Assembly (NCBI GenBank): GCA_037179335.1
Contig: JAKZHN010000020.1
Location: forward strand, 62,001 to 126,000
Length of the DNA stretch: 64,000 bases
Reading direction: 5' to 3'
From: Cyclaneusma minus
Lineage: Eukaryota; Ascomycota; Leotiomycetes; Marthamycetales; Marthamycetaceae
The position numbers were made by a program, and so were the translations under genes. Of this stretch, positions 35,114-47,579 are shown piece by piece. Within the stretch, counting starts at the first letter, position 1; every line of letters begins with the position of its first letter. The notes under the pieces were generated by a model. It saw only the letters and a list, made by a program, of their open reading frames with translations, ran no database searches and had not been told where the DNA came from.

Positions 35114-35214
35114 CCTGGTACAAGGGAATAGAAGCCAATAATAGCCCAGTCCAAAACAGCAGTGATGCCCTGCTTTAGATTGACTATGTTGTCTTTCTAT
35201 TCCCTTGTACCAGG
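35114..35214. repeat. Perfect 20-bp inverted repeat, 61-bp loop
   Basis: The left arm CCTGGTACAAGGGAATAGAA (35114-35133) is the exact reverse complement of 35195-35214. Total span is 101 bases. The flanks AAACGA and AAACAA are similar but not identical, so a target duplication is not shown. It could be a miniature inverted-repeat element or a strong hairpin. Confidence 0.75.
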
Positions 35215-36116
35215 AAACAAATCGCCATTCGTGTCTCCAGGCTCAGCTGGAGAATAAAAATGCAGGGGGAACACGTGGGTTCTTATACTTGAGAAAGGAG
35301 GTCTGTGCGTGAATTTTGCAAAAGGAGGTGCATTTGATTCAACTCTTACGAGTCGTGAGAGTTTGGGTCAAGACTCTGCGATTGAGTATCAAGAAATAGG
35401 GATGCCTAACAACAAGCATTAGGACAATGTTTAATAGGAGAGTTCCAAATGATAAATTCAAATATAAGAGCCATTGGCCAGCAGATTTGCATCACCGGCA
35501 TTTCATCTCGAGTGTCAGAACGATTTTTAATACTAGTGGAGTCGTGTGAGGTGACGGTTTGGAAAAGGCAGAAGTCCAGTGTGATAGATCTACTTATCCC
35601 GACTTTGCTTTTTCGATGATGTTGTCAATCTCGGTGCCGGTGTCGAGAAATCGGTCTGGTTGATGATGGGTTTCCAGGTTGCAGACGCAAACAGGGCGAA
35701 GACGGCGGTGTGGCTGGATCCGTTTCTATACACGTAGACTATGATTTACACGCACCCCCCGTTTGCTACAACGCCACCCTCCGTCCCGCATCCTCGGCAT
35801 CAGCTTCCCCACAATCTGCCGCTGCACTCCATGTCATACATAACCTTTTCTCTCTCCGCACTCCCAGATACCAAGCATTTTGCGGAGAAGCTCCTCCTTT
35901 CGCCCTCGCCATGTCACGCTCTGGCGAATGAACCTCAGGAAGGTCAGTCTCACGTTCCGAGATTCCCGTGCTGCATCTCCGTGTTCAAACTTGAGTACAA
36001 CCTACGAATCTACAGTGCCTCGCCACAATATCAGAACAGCTGCGATCTCACAACCCGACGATATTCATTGTGCCAAATAATAACTTCTACCATTCAGCTT
36101 CGATAAGCCAGTCTTC

Positions 36117-36781
36117 ATGTCATCGCTACCAAGACACTACGACATCTCCCAGATCTTCGCATCTGGCACTCCGCTCGACCCCCTTCCACAGCATGAACTA
36201 GACGCCGCCGCCATGTTCAAATCAAGACAGCCCTCGAGGCCAATGGTACGTCCACTCCATCAAACGTCCAAGAAACCAAACAACTGCACCGCTTTTCCTA
36301 TCTTCTCCAATCCAACAAGCGATCTGGAGAAACAAGCAATGTATTTCAAAGCTAACTCCCTTCTCCTTACCCACAGGCCCCTCCCAAAACCTCCACCCCC
36401 CAATCCACCCCCCTAAACCAACAACCCTCCATCCCCCACCACACCACCACCACTCCCCCCCAATCCGCCACCTCCGCCCTCACCCCCGCCCCTCCATCCG
36501 CCCAAACCCAACCTCTCGCCTCCCTCTACACATCCCCATCCGCCCTATCCATTCCCCCAGCACCACGGTCTCAAATCGAAGCCCTGCCTCCCTCATCCAC
36601 AGCCCCATCCCCAAACCACGCTCTTCGCTTGCATCCCGCATTGCGCCATCCAGTGTTCTTCTCGGGAAGATTACACAAAGCACCAAATGGCGTCTGGCCT
36701 GGCCTGAGTGTAAGCCCTGTTGCGGCGGGGTATGTGGTCAACGATGTTGTTGAGAGCGAGGTGGTGCGGGCTCGGCTCTAA
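36117..36781 (+). CDS. Proline-rich protein of unknown function (177 aa)
   Basis: Model: join(36117-36245, 36377-36781), 534 bp. Exon 1 gives MSSLPRHYDISQIFASGTPL and ends SRQPSRPM before a GTACGT donor; a 131-bp intron ends in CCCACAG. Exon 2 stays open for 135 codons and is rich in Pro, Thr, Ser and Gln (PPKTSTPQSTPL and similar), then has a more ordered tail (HPVFFSGRLHKAPNGVWPGL, ending VVESEVVRARL). The persistence of one frame across the intron and the non-random tail support a real gene. No family was recognised. It converges on trs120. Confidence 0.5.
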
Positions 36782-37906
36782 TCGTTGCAATTTATAAAGA
36801 GTTAGCTGGAGGGCACTGGAGGAAGTAACTGTGAATGGGATGATGAGTGGGCGGTCGATTCTGGTGCATGGTTCGTGATTGGTTGGCAGAGAAGGATGGC
36901 ACGAGGGTTGGTATATGGAGGTCTGTGTGGCTACGAGGTTAAGAATAATCGTGTACACGCCTCAAACTCTGCCCGTTCTTTGGTACAAAAGCATATTGCC
37001 AGCCAGCAATGGACGTTGATATCTTGAAAAACATGAAAGAAACTGGTTTCCCAAAAGACCATTGACTACGTATTTCATTTTATTGATACCTATACAGTCC
37101 CCGTAACAAGACACATGCGTTACACAGCCAGGCATCTTCGAATCGAGCCAATAGACAAGTCACAAATATACACTGTTGCTCGCTGCGTACAACTATAAAC
37201 CACTCAAAAACAGGGGCCTGCCGCCTTTCTCTACAAGAAGTAAAAACCGACATCGTCATCATGGCTTGCTTGCTTGTAGAGAAAGATCATCACTTACTTC
37301 ATCACTTCCGCCTCCAAGAGTCCGAAAAGTGCAACAAAAAAAGTCCCAAAAAGAATTCGAGGAAAAAGTAGGCGTCGAACACGCGACTTTTGAACATCAG
37401 GGGCAAGACACAAATGGAAGAGTAAACTCAGCTTCGAGGCTAGGCCCATTGCGCCAATTAGGCCACTTTGCAGCCGATGTTCGATGCCAGTTGATTCATT
37501 GCTTCTCGGCCTACATATATGCAGTATTCATTCATTCCCTCCATCTTTTCAGGGGTAGTCACACCGTCTCTAGTCTCTGAATTGAATCGGCAGTCTTCCG
37601 CTGTGCTTATTTCGAAGATTGTGAATTGATATATGCCAAATACCTATAGATTATAGAAAATGCAGAAAATAGATACCAAGTACCAATAACGCGCTTGCTC
37701 GAAACTTCTTAACAAAAAATCTTAACATACCTAGGTATACAACCAGCGCCATCAAGTGCCAAATCACAAAACTCGCTGAAAATCGATCGAACATCTATTC
37801 AAACAAAGCTCTTCCTGACTGACTGACTGACTGAACAGCAAGTAGCAACACACATAGCGCACCGCCTTTTCTGCAAAAAACACATCAAAACACACATATG
37901 CCCTCA
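36782..37906. other. Intergenic region between convergent genes
   Basis: Contains TACCTAGGTA at 37728-37737 and five CTGA units at 37815-37834. It must hold the 3' UTRs of both neighbours. No gene seen. Confidence 0.5.
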
Positions 37907-40900
37907 TCACTCGTCATCCTCCCCATCGCCAACACACAACCTCAACGGCCTCCTCGCATACCAAATCCTCCTCTCCCTCTCCCCCCTCCTCGCCAGCACA
38001 TCAACAAGATGTTCATCCCCCTGCTGCGCCTTCACCATCTCACCCTCCTCCCTCCTTTTCTCCTCATCCCAAATCCGCGCCTCCTCCACACTCACGCCCA
38101 CCTCAAAAACGCCCCTGCAGAGCGCCACACACCCCAGTCTCACGACCCCCGTCTCCCCACTCTGCAGCACCTCCATCGCCCTTTGCAACACGCCATCCCA
38201 AGCAAACTTCTTGCTCAAGTCGAGCGCCACACTATTGCCAACCCTCTGATTCAAGCTCGGCTGTATGCGCAGGAAAGGATAAACCGGCTTCGGACTCCGG
38301 TTCGTGACGTGCATGACGAGTTGCAGAAACGCATCAGTTTCCACCTTCACAACCTCCTCAGAGCCACTGAGTGATTCCTCTTTCGCCAAGGCACCACCGC
38401 CCTCGACATCAATCTCGATTCCCACATCCTCCACAGCGAGCACCTCCACCATTCGCGGACTCAGTCGTAAAGCTCGCAAATCAATACTTCCCCGTCTCTC
38501 TGTGTGTATTTGCGCTTCCCTTTCGCGCTCAACAAGCTCGCCAGCGCGATCTTCAGCATGTCCACCGTCCACAACAGTGCGCCACCTCCCTTCCAAACAG
38601 CTGAGCAATTTCTCGCGCTGCCAAAATACCTCTCGTGCCTGTCTTTCGGCGTCTAGATTTACTTTACCGCGCGACACGACGAATTGGCGGGTGTGAGAGG
38701 CGTCGAGGGTGGGGATGGGGGCGTGGGGGTTGGGGAGGTAGGTACGTGCGATGGGGAAGGTTAGGCGGGCTGTTGTTGCTGGCTGGACGGTTTCGGATAT
38801 ACGGATTGCTTTATTTGAAGGATGGGATGGTGGTGCTGATGCGAAGAGGGATTTCGATAGGTTGGGTGGATCGGATGAAAGGGGTGAGACGGTGGGAGGT
38901 GTATAGGTGAGGTCTAGTGTCAGGGGCCCGGGCCAGATGTTGCGGATGTCGAGGGTAAGGAGACAGTGCGTATCGCCACTGTACTGCTCCGTTTCCCCTG
39001 TCCCCTTTTCCACCACCCCCTTCCACTCCTCATCAACCTCATCCTCGCCATCACCACCCACCTCACCCCAAAGCGTCCTCGGCATCCTCCTCGCCAACGG
39101 CAACACATCCATCCTCACCACCTCCACCGACGCATTAACCGTAACAGTCAGCGGCAGACTCGCCTGCCTCGTCCAAAACTCCTCTCCCAGCTCCCCCACT
39201 TCCTTCCCAAGACAAGTATAGTCCACACAAACCACCGCATTTGTCAATCCCGGCTTCCCCAGCACCTCAAATTCGAAGGCTTTCGTCTCACCCGGCGCGA
39301 GATATGGCTTTTGACCATCTTCTTCCCGTCTCCTTACTGCTTGTCTTCTGGATAGTATGACTTCGTATTCGTACAGCTCGGCAGGGGGTGCGTCGCGATT
39401 GGACAAGGCAGTTTGGAGGGGCGCTTGGGTGGAGTCTTGAAAGGAGAAAAGCAGAAGGTCGGCGGGTGTGGTTGTCGAGAGGTTGGTGAGCGTGATGGTG
39501 AAGACTTTGCGCTCGCCTTCTAGTACCATGAGTGCGGACTGCGACAGACTGCTTGATTTAATAACCACTACTGGCTGTTTATCAATAACGCCCAGCGTCA
39601 CGCTCGCAACTTTCGGCTGCGGCACAACCGGTCTTTTCGGCTTGGTCTTTGACGAGTTCAACTTTGTCGACTCGAGAGAGACAGGTCGCGCGTTATCCCT
39701 GGCTTTGGAAATGGCAGCTAGCCCAGATGCTTTAATCTTGGTGTCGTGGAATGGCGACCAGGGCTCTTTAAATATGGGAAAGCGGCGAGAGCGACAGCCG
39801 CGGGTTTTCACAATGCAGCCGCGGATGGTCAGCTGTCCGGCCTCTTTGGGCACGCCAGATACGCTGAGGATTTGCGTGCGATAGGGGCCGATGACGGTAG
39901 ATTGCGTAGACGACTCAAACTCGATGCCTTCGGATTGCAGCGCAATGCTTTCGATCTCGACATCGAAGTCGTACGGGTTTTGCAGCGTTACTTTGAAGGA
40001 TGTGGGCTCGCCTGCGACAAGGAGGTGGTTGGTGTTTCCCGCGGCTGCAGCTGCGGCTTTTTTGAGAAAAGGGTTGTAGATAAATGGGTTCTTTTTATCT
40101 TTTGTCTCGGAAGAAGAGGCGACGCCTTCGAGTTCAGTTTTCTTGTGTGGTATTGGTGTTCTTGGGGTGAGGACATTGTCGACTTCGACGCCGCGGACTA
40201 GGAATTCATCCCAGTATTCCGTCTCGAGCCCCTGAATGCCTAAACGATTTGCCGCGCTGACCGTCCTCGATATATTCATGGAAAGCCTCACCTGCTCATC
40301 TCGCGGTATGCAAGGCGAGGCATCATCGCTCCGAGGTCCAGGAGCAACGCCACTTCCAGCAGTCCGTAACAGATCGGTCGTAAACTTCAGAACTCCATGG
40401 AAATCGGGTAAAGCTTCCGACAGATTAATGCAAGCGCGCAGAACATCCAGCTTCAGGTTGACAGAACCAAACATCCGCAGAGAAGAGTCTCGTAAAATCC
40501 GTGCTATCACTGCTTCATCCGAATCATCCGTGTGCTCGTACTCAGACTTGGGCATCGACGGCGACCATGGCTCAAATCCAACAACACCGTAAGTGCGAGC
40601 CAGAAGCCCCAAAAACGTATCCATGCCGGCCTCAATGTCGCCTTCGCCCAAGTCTAGAGCACTCACGCCGCTGGAACTGCCATTGATCGATCCCAACGCC
40701 GCCAAACCGGCAGCTGGATGAACACCGATTTCCGCAGCACCAACCTTGCGAGCTTGGACGAGGCCAGGAATCAAGACTGCAATAAGTTCGCGCATGACAA
40801 TCGCTTTTTTCCTATGGTAGCCAACAGATCCAAGGACTGTAGCCATGCCACCGAGAATTATAGCCCGATCAGTAACAGACATATATGCCGTGCTCAGGGA

Positions 40901-42687
40901 GGAGGGATATGCTCGATGCAGCATTGTGACAACATCAGTCCTCGACGGCGTCACGCCTATCCTCGGAATCGAAAGATTAGGACCCTTCGGAAGCGGTACG
41001 CCCAACACAACAGTCTGCAACACATCATCATTAATCTTCCCACCCGACAAATGAACCGCCATCAACAGTTTCGAAAACCGAATCACCGTTTCCGAGAACG
41101 GTAATTGCGGCAGCGATTCCCCTGTAAAGTTCGCTGCCCGATTATATAAATTCAATATCCGGTCCAACAATTCAGGAAGCAGGGTCGAAAGATTCTGCAG
41201 CGCTGCAAGTCGATTGCTAGCCGGGACTCTGGCCTCAGGGGTGGTGGCCAGAGGGGTGTGGTGAGCAGCTTTGTCGGCTGAGCTGTAACAGATCATCGGA
41301 ATCTGGAAGTCGAGACCCGTCCAGCCAAACATGAGCATGCAAACCAGGATATTCTCGAGAGCTTTGGCGTGCCAGAGATGGTCATTGGCGGTTTTCAGGA
41401 TAGTGGCGGCTTCAACCAGTTCTCGCATCGCATCTGAACATCGACCAGCATGCAGATATAGAGATCCGATGACGACCCCCACTCTCCCTTTTCCCATGTT
41501 TCTAGACCGCTCACTGACACCTCCGGATCCAAAGCCTGTGAGTGACACCCTGTCTCTACTCGAGTCCCTCGAATGCTCCCTCCCAATAGCTCCCATCTGT
41601 CTCGAAACCAGACTACTTGGCGGACTTTTCGTCGGACTTTTCGTCGGACTTTTCGTACTCCCACGATCAGGACTCGACGCATCGCGTGTAGGACTAATCG
41701 GCAGCCCATCCCCATTACTTTTCGGCGCCCCCGGCCTGCCATAAGAACTCCAACTCGATTCCCCCTCCAAAACCACCGGCATCGACATCCTCGCCATGTT
41801 CTTTTTATCCGGCGACGCCATGTTCTTTTTTTCCGGCGACCGAGACCTTGACCTGAGACCCGACAGCGAACGCTGGCTCCCGCGCCTGGCATGCATGTCC
41901 GAGTTCCCATTGTAGCTCGCACCATCCAAGCCATGCCCCGGACTCTCAATCGTCGGCAGCGCCTGTATACTCTTCGCCATCGTCGTCATCTCCGCCAGCA
42001 ACAGACTGCTCAAATCGCACATAACCGTCTTCATCGTCGTCGTCCGCGACTGTTCCGGCGGCGGCACCGCAACCACGCCCTCTGGCAACCTTGCCGCATC
42101 TTTCGGATGCACATAGTCAAATACCAGAACCTGGTGAGCCAAGGCATTCGAATACTGGTCTCGGATAATCTCCAAATCCTGGTCCAGGTTCCGTAAATCT
42201 CGTTCCCGCGTCGCCGCCGAATCGTCGCCATTGACTTGCGGACCGCTCTTAAACGATATATGCCCCAACTCAGCCCCATCCGCGATCCCCACCACAGCCA
42301 GCGGTTCGCGAAACAGCTCGAACGGACTCAGAGCCAAATGGCTCGGCGGCGGCAAAGCAGTCGTCAAATCGTAAATAATCATGCCCGACGGCGCCGCCAG
42401 GGGCGAGAACATATCTGCAACACCGCACCAAACCATTAGCGCAAGAATTCCAGTATATCCACACCCTCCTGCTCCCCATTCTCCCCGGTACCTCAAAGTT
42501 TGCCGCAGCGGATTCACGTACTTCTATGCGGTCTTCCATCCGGACTCACATCCCCTAGCCGCACAATATTCTCCGGCCTTAACCGCTCCACAAAGCCTAT
42601 AAAGCGCGCGCGCCTGATGCGTCCCACCGGCAACAACAGTACTCTCACCCTCGCCGGCGCGACGGGTGATATCGGGTCGACACCCAT
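37907..42687 (-). CDS. trs120: TRAPPII subunit Trs120 / TRAPPC9 (HypA-like), about 1557 aa
   Basis: Model: complement(join(37907-42414, 42522-42687)), 4674 bp, one 107-bp intron. The minus-strand ATG at 42687 gives MGVDPISPVAPARVRVLLLP, then VGRIRRARFIGFVERLR, the conserved start of Trs120; the intron join gives RPHRNMFSPLAAPSGMIIYD and PPPSHLALSPFELFREPLAV, equally diagnostic. The middle contains helical repeats (SDAMRELVEAATILKTANDH and HAKALENILVCMLMFGWTG), and the C-terminal half is beta-rich, as in the Ig-like domains of the family. Trs120 joins core TRAPP to make TRAPPII, the exchange factor for Ypt31/Rab11 at the late Golgi; the Aspergillus orthologue is needed for hyphal growth. A disordered insert at about residues 250-360 carries Ser/Pro/Lys repeats. 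Convergent with the gene at 36117. Confidence 0.92.
41621..41656 (-). repeat. Three 12-bp units encoding SPTK repeats in Trs120
   Basis: Three identical copies of CGGACTTTTCGT (plus-strand sense) encode tandem S-P-T-K units on the minus strand. SPxK is a proline-directed kinase consensus, so this is a cluster of possible phosphorylation sites in a disordered insert. Confidence 0.85.
41793..41840 (-). repeat. 24-bp tandem duplication in Trs120
   Basis: Two adjacent 24-base units (41793-41816 and 41817-41840) differ at one position (A or T in the central T run) and encode the repeated SPEKKNMA/SPDKKNMA peptide. Confidence 0.85.
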
Positions 42688-44297
42688 TGTGACATTCGAG
42701 CTCCGCTTGCTCCGCTTGCTCTGCCAGCTAGTGGTATTTCGTTCGGATTACCGATTGCCAGGGTTGGACATGTCGGCAGATCTGTATAATTTCTTTTGTC
42801 TGCTTCGTCTCAGTTGGGAATCTGTAGGTACTCGAGAACCTGGGCTATTTCGGGAATCCGTGGTGCTTTTGAAAAGGTGAGGCACGAGATAGTTTGCGAT
42901 ATGCCCGATGCCCAAAGATTGAACACATGCATGTACCGTCTCCCTGCAGCCAGCCGTGAGCCGACCCGCAGCCTTGCTGACTAAGTGAGTATAGGGAGTA
43001 ACGACCTTCGATTTGTCCCATGCCCAGCGCTATATTTAGCTTGAATCTTTATATCATTGACTCGAGACGGTCCTGCATCTACAGGGAATTTCTAATTACC
43101 AACAGAAAATCTAACTAAACAGTGCTTACTTTAACACCGACAGGTAGTATACAAACTGACAGATTCCCCCGTCGACCTCCTTAAGTGGGTACGACAGACC
43201 GATTCCCTTGCATACTTAGCATATCCCAATTCAGCGAGAGGAGAAGCGTGTATATTGATATATCAATTGCAAATCAATATATATGCACACCCTTCATTCA
43301 ACCTCTCCATCTCATCATCACACAGCCAGCTTCACAAACTCCAGCTGTAGCCCTGTAACGCGCCATTCCCTACCATCCCTCCATCTCAAAAAAATAAACA
43401 CCCCCTTTCAGTTTCAATGACCCAGCCCCGCGCCACCAACAGCCATCATAAAATGCACACACACATTTGTATGAGAAACACACGCCCAAGAGAGCAAGGA
43501 ATCAGCCATCACCCGTTCCCACAAGCCCGAATATACCGGAAAATCCTCCTCATTATCTACCCCTTGGCAAAAACGTGCCTCCTCGTACCCTTGCTGATGA
43601 GCAAACATGTGATTTCTTCTTTGGTGTTAAGAAGCCCCCTCTCCCAAGAAAAATCTCAAAAACAACCCGTCATCATATACGCGCTTCGAAAGCCGTTCAT
43701 CCATCATACACAGAATCCCCATCACAAATTCCGCAGCAAAATCATGTGTGTAGAAGAATCTCCGCAACACCGCTTCATCTCCGACTCCAGCGTTATGACT
43801 CTTCACCCGCCGAGCTATTGGAGAGAGAACCAGATGCCTCCGAAAAGAAGCAAATGCATAGTATCCTTTAAGGTGCCGGGATATCCGCCAAAAATTTGCA
43901 AAAAATATGAGACAAGAAATGTAAAGAAAACGCGGCGCTGACCCTCGGAAATAGCAGGGCCACCGGAAACGCAGCAGAGCGGCCTGCATCCGTTGCACCG
44001 CCAAAGATGTCAAAATAGAACAAAGAAAGAAATCCCGCACTTTTTATACTCCCGGCCGTGCCGTCCGTCGTATTACCGCCGTTCCAAAAATGTGCAATAC
44101 CAAAAGCAACACCTTCGTAAACATAGCAAAGCCAGTCGAAGTCGGGAATCCGCAAGAGACTGGCGAAAACAAGTATGGCTGGGTGAGAACCGGGTAGATG
44201 CCGATCGTGTTCGAGATAAGCCACGTCTTCAACGCCGTGTATTCGAACCTCAGGCGTGCCGGCAGCATTACCGTCCGATCGTCATAAAGGATCATGC
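42688..44297. other. Intergenic region: trs120 promoter and PUF-gene 3' flank
   Basis: Both neighbours are on the minus strand, so this holds the trs120 promoter and the 3' UTR and terminator of the PUF gene. An AT-rich ATATATCAATTGC stretch lies around 43258-43280. Short open frames near 43417-43940 have no support. Confidence 0.45.
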
Positions 44298-47200
44298 TCA
44301 AGACGAGCCACCATCTTCGACGCCGTGGATCCGCACCTCGGGCATACCCTCGGCTTTGCGTGTTGAATCATCATGAACGCCCGCAGCCACCTCATCAACA
44401 GTGCTAGCATTCGTGCTGCTAGGAAGACTGCTGCTCTGCGGACTGTTCTGCTCCATAGTCAAACCTGGAGTAGGCGCCTGACTCCTCGTCTGAATATCCA
44501 GCGGTTGTGCTCCATGTGCCTGTCCAACTTGTGCAGCCGGACCCTTCGGCGCAGTCGGAGGAGCATTCGATTGAGGCACGTAACCGCCCTGGCCCCTGTC
44601 GTTCTCCGCAATGAGCTTCTCAATAGCGATGATCTGTTTACCGTAGTTGAACTTCTTGAACTGCGCAAGTTGTGGCTTCAGGTCTTCGATGAAGTGTGTG
44701 CGTTCCTCGCCTTTAAGTTGCATGAGGATTTTCTCTGGGAAGGTATGTCAGCTTGTGCATTGAGTTCACCTGGAAGATTTGGACATACGGATGACATAGT
44801 TGCCGAATTGATCTCGCATCAATGCGGACAATGGACTGCTTCCGTCGCTGTGAAGCATCGTCAATTGCGCAATCATGGCTTTCCTCTGCTGCTCAGTCGC
44901 AGACATGATGCTCTTCTCGACAACGTTCGAGGCAAACTTATGCTTCGAAAAGGCGACAATCTGTGCTTCGATGATTCGGTTGAAAACAGCGCTGTCCTCT
45001 GGTTTTCCGAGCTGAATCACGTGCTGAGCAACATAGTTGCCATACTGGTCGGTGATGAGCATGTCTGCACAGGCAATCAGCTCTTTCGTAATAGCATCGC
45101 AGTCACCTTCAGTACAGTGCTCAAGCAGTCTCTGCACGACTCGGCACCCATAAGGATGAGTCGCCATAGCAGCCACCTGGGGCATGAAGAAATCGACGAT
45201 GAAGCGGATGTGTTGCATCGGAACACGTTCGATGGCTTTCTGGATAACGTGGTTGCCGTTCTGGTCATTGACAAGATCCCTCACTTTCGGCTCCATCTCC
45301 TTCACCATAAGGGCTTGCTGGTCACTAAGCACGTGTTCCAAAGCCTTCGAACTTGTTAGCGTGAGATATAGATACGGAAGGACAAATGCACGAACCTTTT
45401 GGACCACTCTGCAGCCATACATTTGTACAGATAGCTCGAACATGTGGTTCTTCATCTGCTCTGCCAAGACTCGTTTCTGGACCTGGTTTCCATGCTCGAA
45501 AAGCTTCTGGATGACATAATTTCCAAACACATCGGTCATTAGCTGCAACGCATTTGGTTGAATTTCTCTGAAGACCTGGTCCTTCTCGTCACTATTCGCT
45601 GTTTCAAGCTTCGCTTGAATGAACCGCGAGCCGTGCTGGTCACCACTGAACTCAACAATGTGGTTGTATAAATCCTATTCAAGAGTCAGCTAAATCCATA
45701 TTGGTGGATCTGATGATCCTAAAGCGGAAGGCGAAGAACATCAGAACCGTCTGAAGTTTATCAGATGGCTTTGATGTTCTTCTTCTCCCGCTCCAGTAAA
45801 TCCTACCTTTAGCTCATAACGCCGGCTGTTCTTCGCGTTCGCTCTGAATTCCTCTAGGAGCTGGCTTCGGCATCCATGACCAATCTCCAGTTCTCTGGGC
45901 CCTCGAGGGGGTGTTGGCATATGAGTGTAGGCGCTCGGCAATGATATCTGGTACCCATAGGCAAACGGTGAGCCTGGCGGTAGCTTGAATGCTGTGCTCG
46001 GTGGGTAGTCGAAGGCATGCGCCGTGTATGGCGGGGGATACTGGTTGGTGAACAGTGCTTGCTGAGGCTGCAAGTATGTGGATTGAGGGGTCTGGTAGCC
46101 TGGCAATTTTCGATCCATGAAAGGAGTAGCATGGATTTGGGATCGCGGGTCTCGCATGTTTCCACGATACATCTGGTCTACATCAACCGGTGGGGTCCCT
46201 GCAAGAGAATAGTAGCCCGGGCTGAGATCTCGACGGTCGCTGCCAGCGGGAGATACCGAGCTGCGACCGCTCATGTTAATCTGCGGATTGTTGAATTGCT
46301 GGTATTGATTCGCAAAAGCTCCCTCCGGATATTCAGCGTACGGGTCAGTATTTCTGGGACCTGCGATTCCATTGCCATTCCCATTCCACGTCTGTGTCCG
46401 TGGGTTCAGTTTGAAACTGCGTGGCTGTGGCATGCCGGAATGTTGGCTGGGAGAAGAGTATGTGTCGTTACCAGAAGGCCCTCTCGCAAATGCATTGTAA
46501 TGAGCAGCGTCTTCCTCCAGACTGTATCGAGACAGCCTCTGCACCAATTCATCGTTCTGGCTTTGAGATGAAAGCGTCGGAATCCCACTGGGAGTTTGTG
46601 AAAAGGAGGACGATCCTCGGCCCGTGAGGGAAGGGCGATGAGAGAGCGAGTTGTGGGGCGTGTGGCTGAAGGAATTGAAAGCATTGTGCTGTGAGTACAG
46701 TTGGGAACCGCTGTTCCCGCCCATGTTATTTCCAGCTTCCGAGCTTCGAGATGGAGGAAGACTCGAATCTCTATGCGTTCCATTGCCGGATCCAAGCTGT
46801 CCAGGAAACCGGGAGCCTCTCGTGTCTTCTGAAATGGTCCTCTGGAATCCATCTTCGAAATACCTGGACGGGTACTGAACACCGTTCTCCTTGTCATCGC
46901 TTAGGAAATTGAGGTTCGGCACGAATTTTCCAGAGGCAGGATCCATAGTGCTTTTCGATGGATTCCTGCTGAATGCAGATGCCTGGCCTATCGGTCGTGT
47001 TGCAAAATAAGGAGATGAATTCTGGAGTTCGCTCATGATCTGAGCACTGTTGCTCTGAATACTGCCCCGGTGTCGCACGGGGGAGTTGCTGCCGCTGTGA
47101 GATGTAGAGAGAGTCGGAGAGGTTGTGTCGATCTGGTTCCAGTGACCATTTGCGCGAGTGGTGGTAGTCCAGGGATCGGCTTCAGATGAAGCAGCCAACG

Positions 47201-47579
47201 CACCAGAGCCGCTGGGTCCTTCGAGGAAGCCATCGTGTTCAGTGACTGCGATGTTGTCAATACGGTGTCTCTTCACAAATACACCAAACGCAACAAGCCG
47301 GAATGCGACAACATACCACGAGATCGTGAAGCATCCCTCTTGGAGCTTGTGAAGCCACTTCCTATAGTATTATTGCCCCATATATTTCCAGTCGAACCCT
47401 GCCAGTTACCGGTCCCGAAGCTTTGACCAATGGTCGAACTTTGCGATGTCTTATCCTCGCCGTTGTTTCTGCTGTTGGGCGTCGGGAAGACCCCGAATTG
47501 AGGACGTTGCTGAAGCTCAAAGTCAGCCTAGCTCCACCGTAGGTAAAACGCATCCGGATGAGCTTACAGCGCCCGACAT
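44298..47579 (-). CDS. Pumilio/PUF RNA-binding protein, Puf3-type code (about 971 aa)
   Basis: Model: complement(join(44298-44734, 44789-45344, 45396-45674, 45807-47245, 47317-47509, 47568-47579)), 2916 bp, all phases joining. Exon 1 is 12 bases (MSGA); exon 2 gives QRPQFGVFPTPNSRN and GNIWGNNTIGSGF. Residues 1-540 are low-complexity (Ser/Gln/Asn/Pro). Eight PUF repeats start near residue 549 (DLYNHIVEFSGDQHGSRFIQ) and end near 860. The RNA-contact residues of repeats 1-8 read SRxxQ, NYxxQ, CRxxQ, NHxxQ, CRxxQ, NYxxQ, SNxxE, NYxxQ, the canonical Pumilio/Puf3 set, predicting a UGUANAUA target. A Pro/Gln-rich tail of about 110 residues follows. PUF proteins bind 3' UTRs and repress or localise mRNAs; Puf3 acts on mitochondrial-protein mRNAs in yeast. 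Orthology to Puf3 itself is likely but unproven. Confidence 0.9.

Larger units (their letters stand above)
33192..36116. other. Intergenic region, 2.9 kb
   Basis: No supported gene. It contains two repeats listed separately (33433-33487 and 35114-35214), TACCTAGGTA at 34004-34013 and a TG microsatellite at about 34584-34601. Open frames on both strands have no motif or splice support. Confidence 0.45.

Noticed and set aside
37370..37395. Minus-strand GTGTTCGACGCC, resembling a T-loop
   Set aside because: No cloverleaf can be formed with the flanking sequence.
37176..37580. 134-codon plus-strand frame
   Set aside because: It sits in the 3' flanks of two convergent genes, with no motif.
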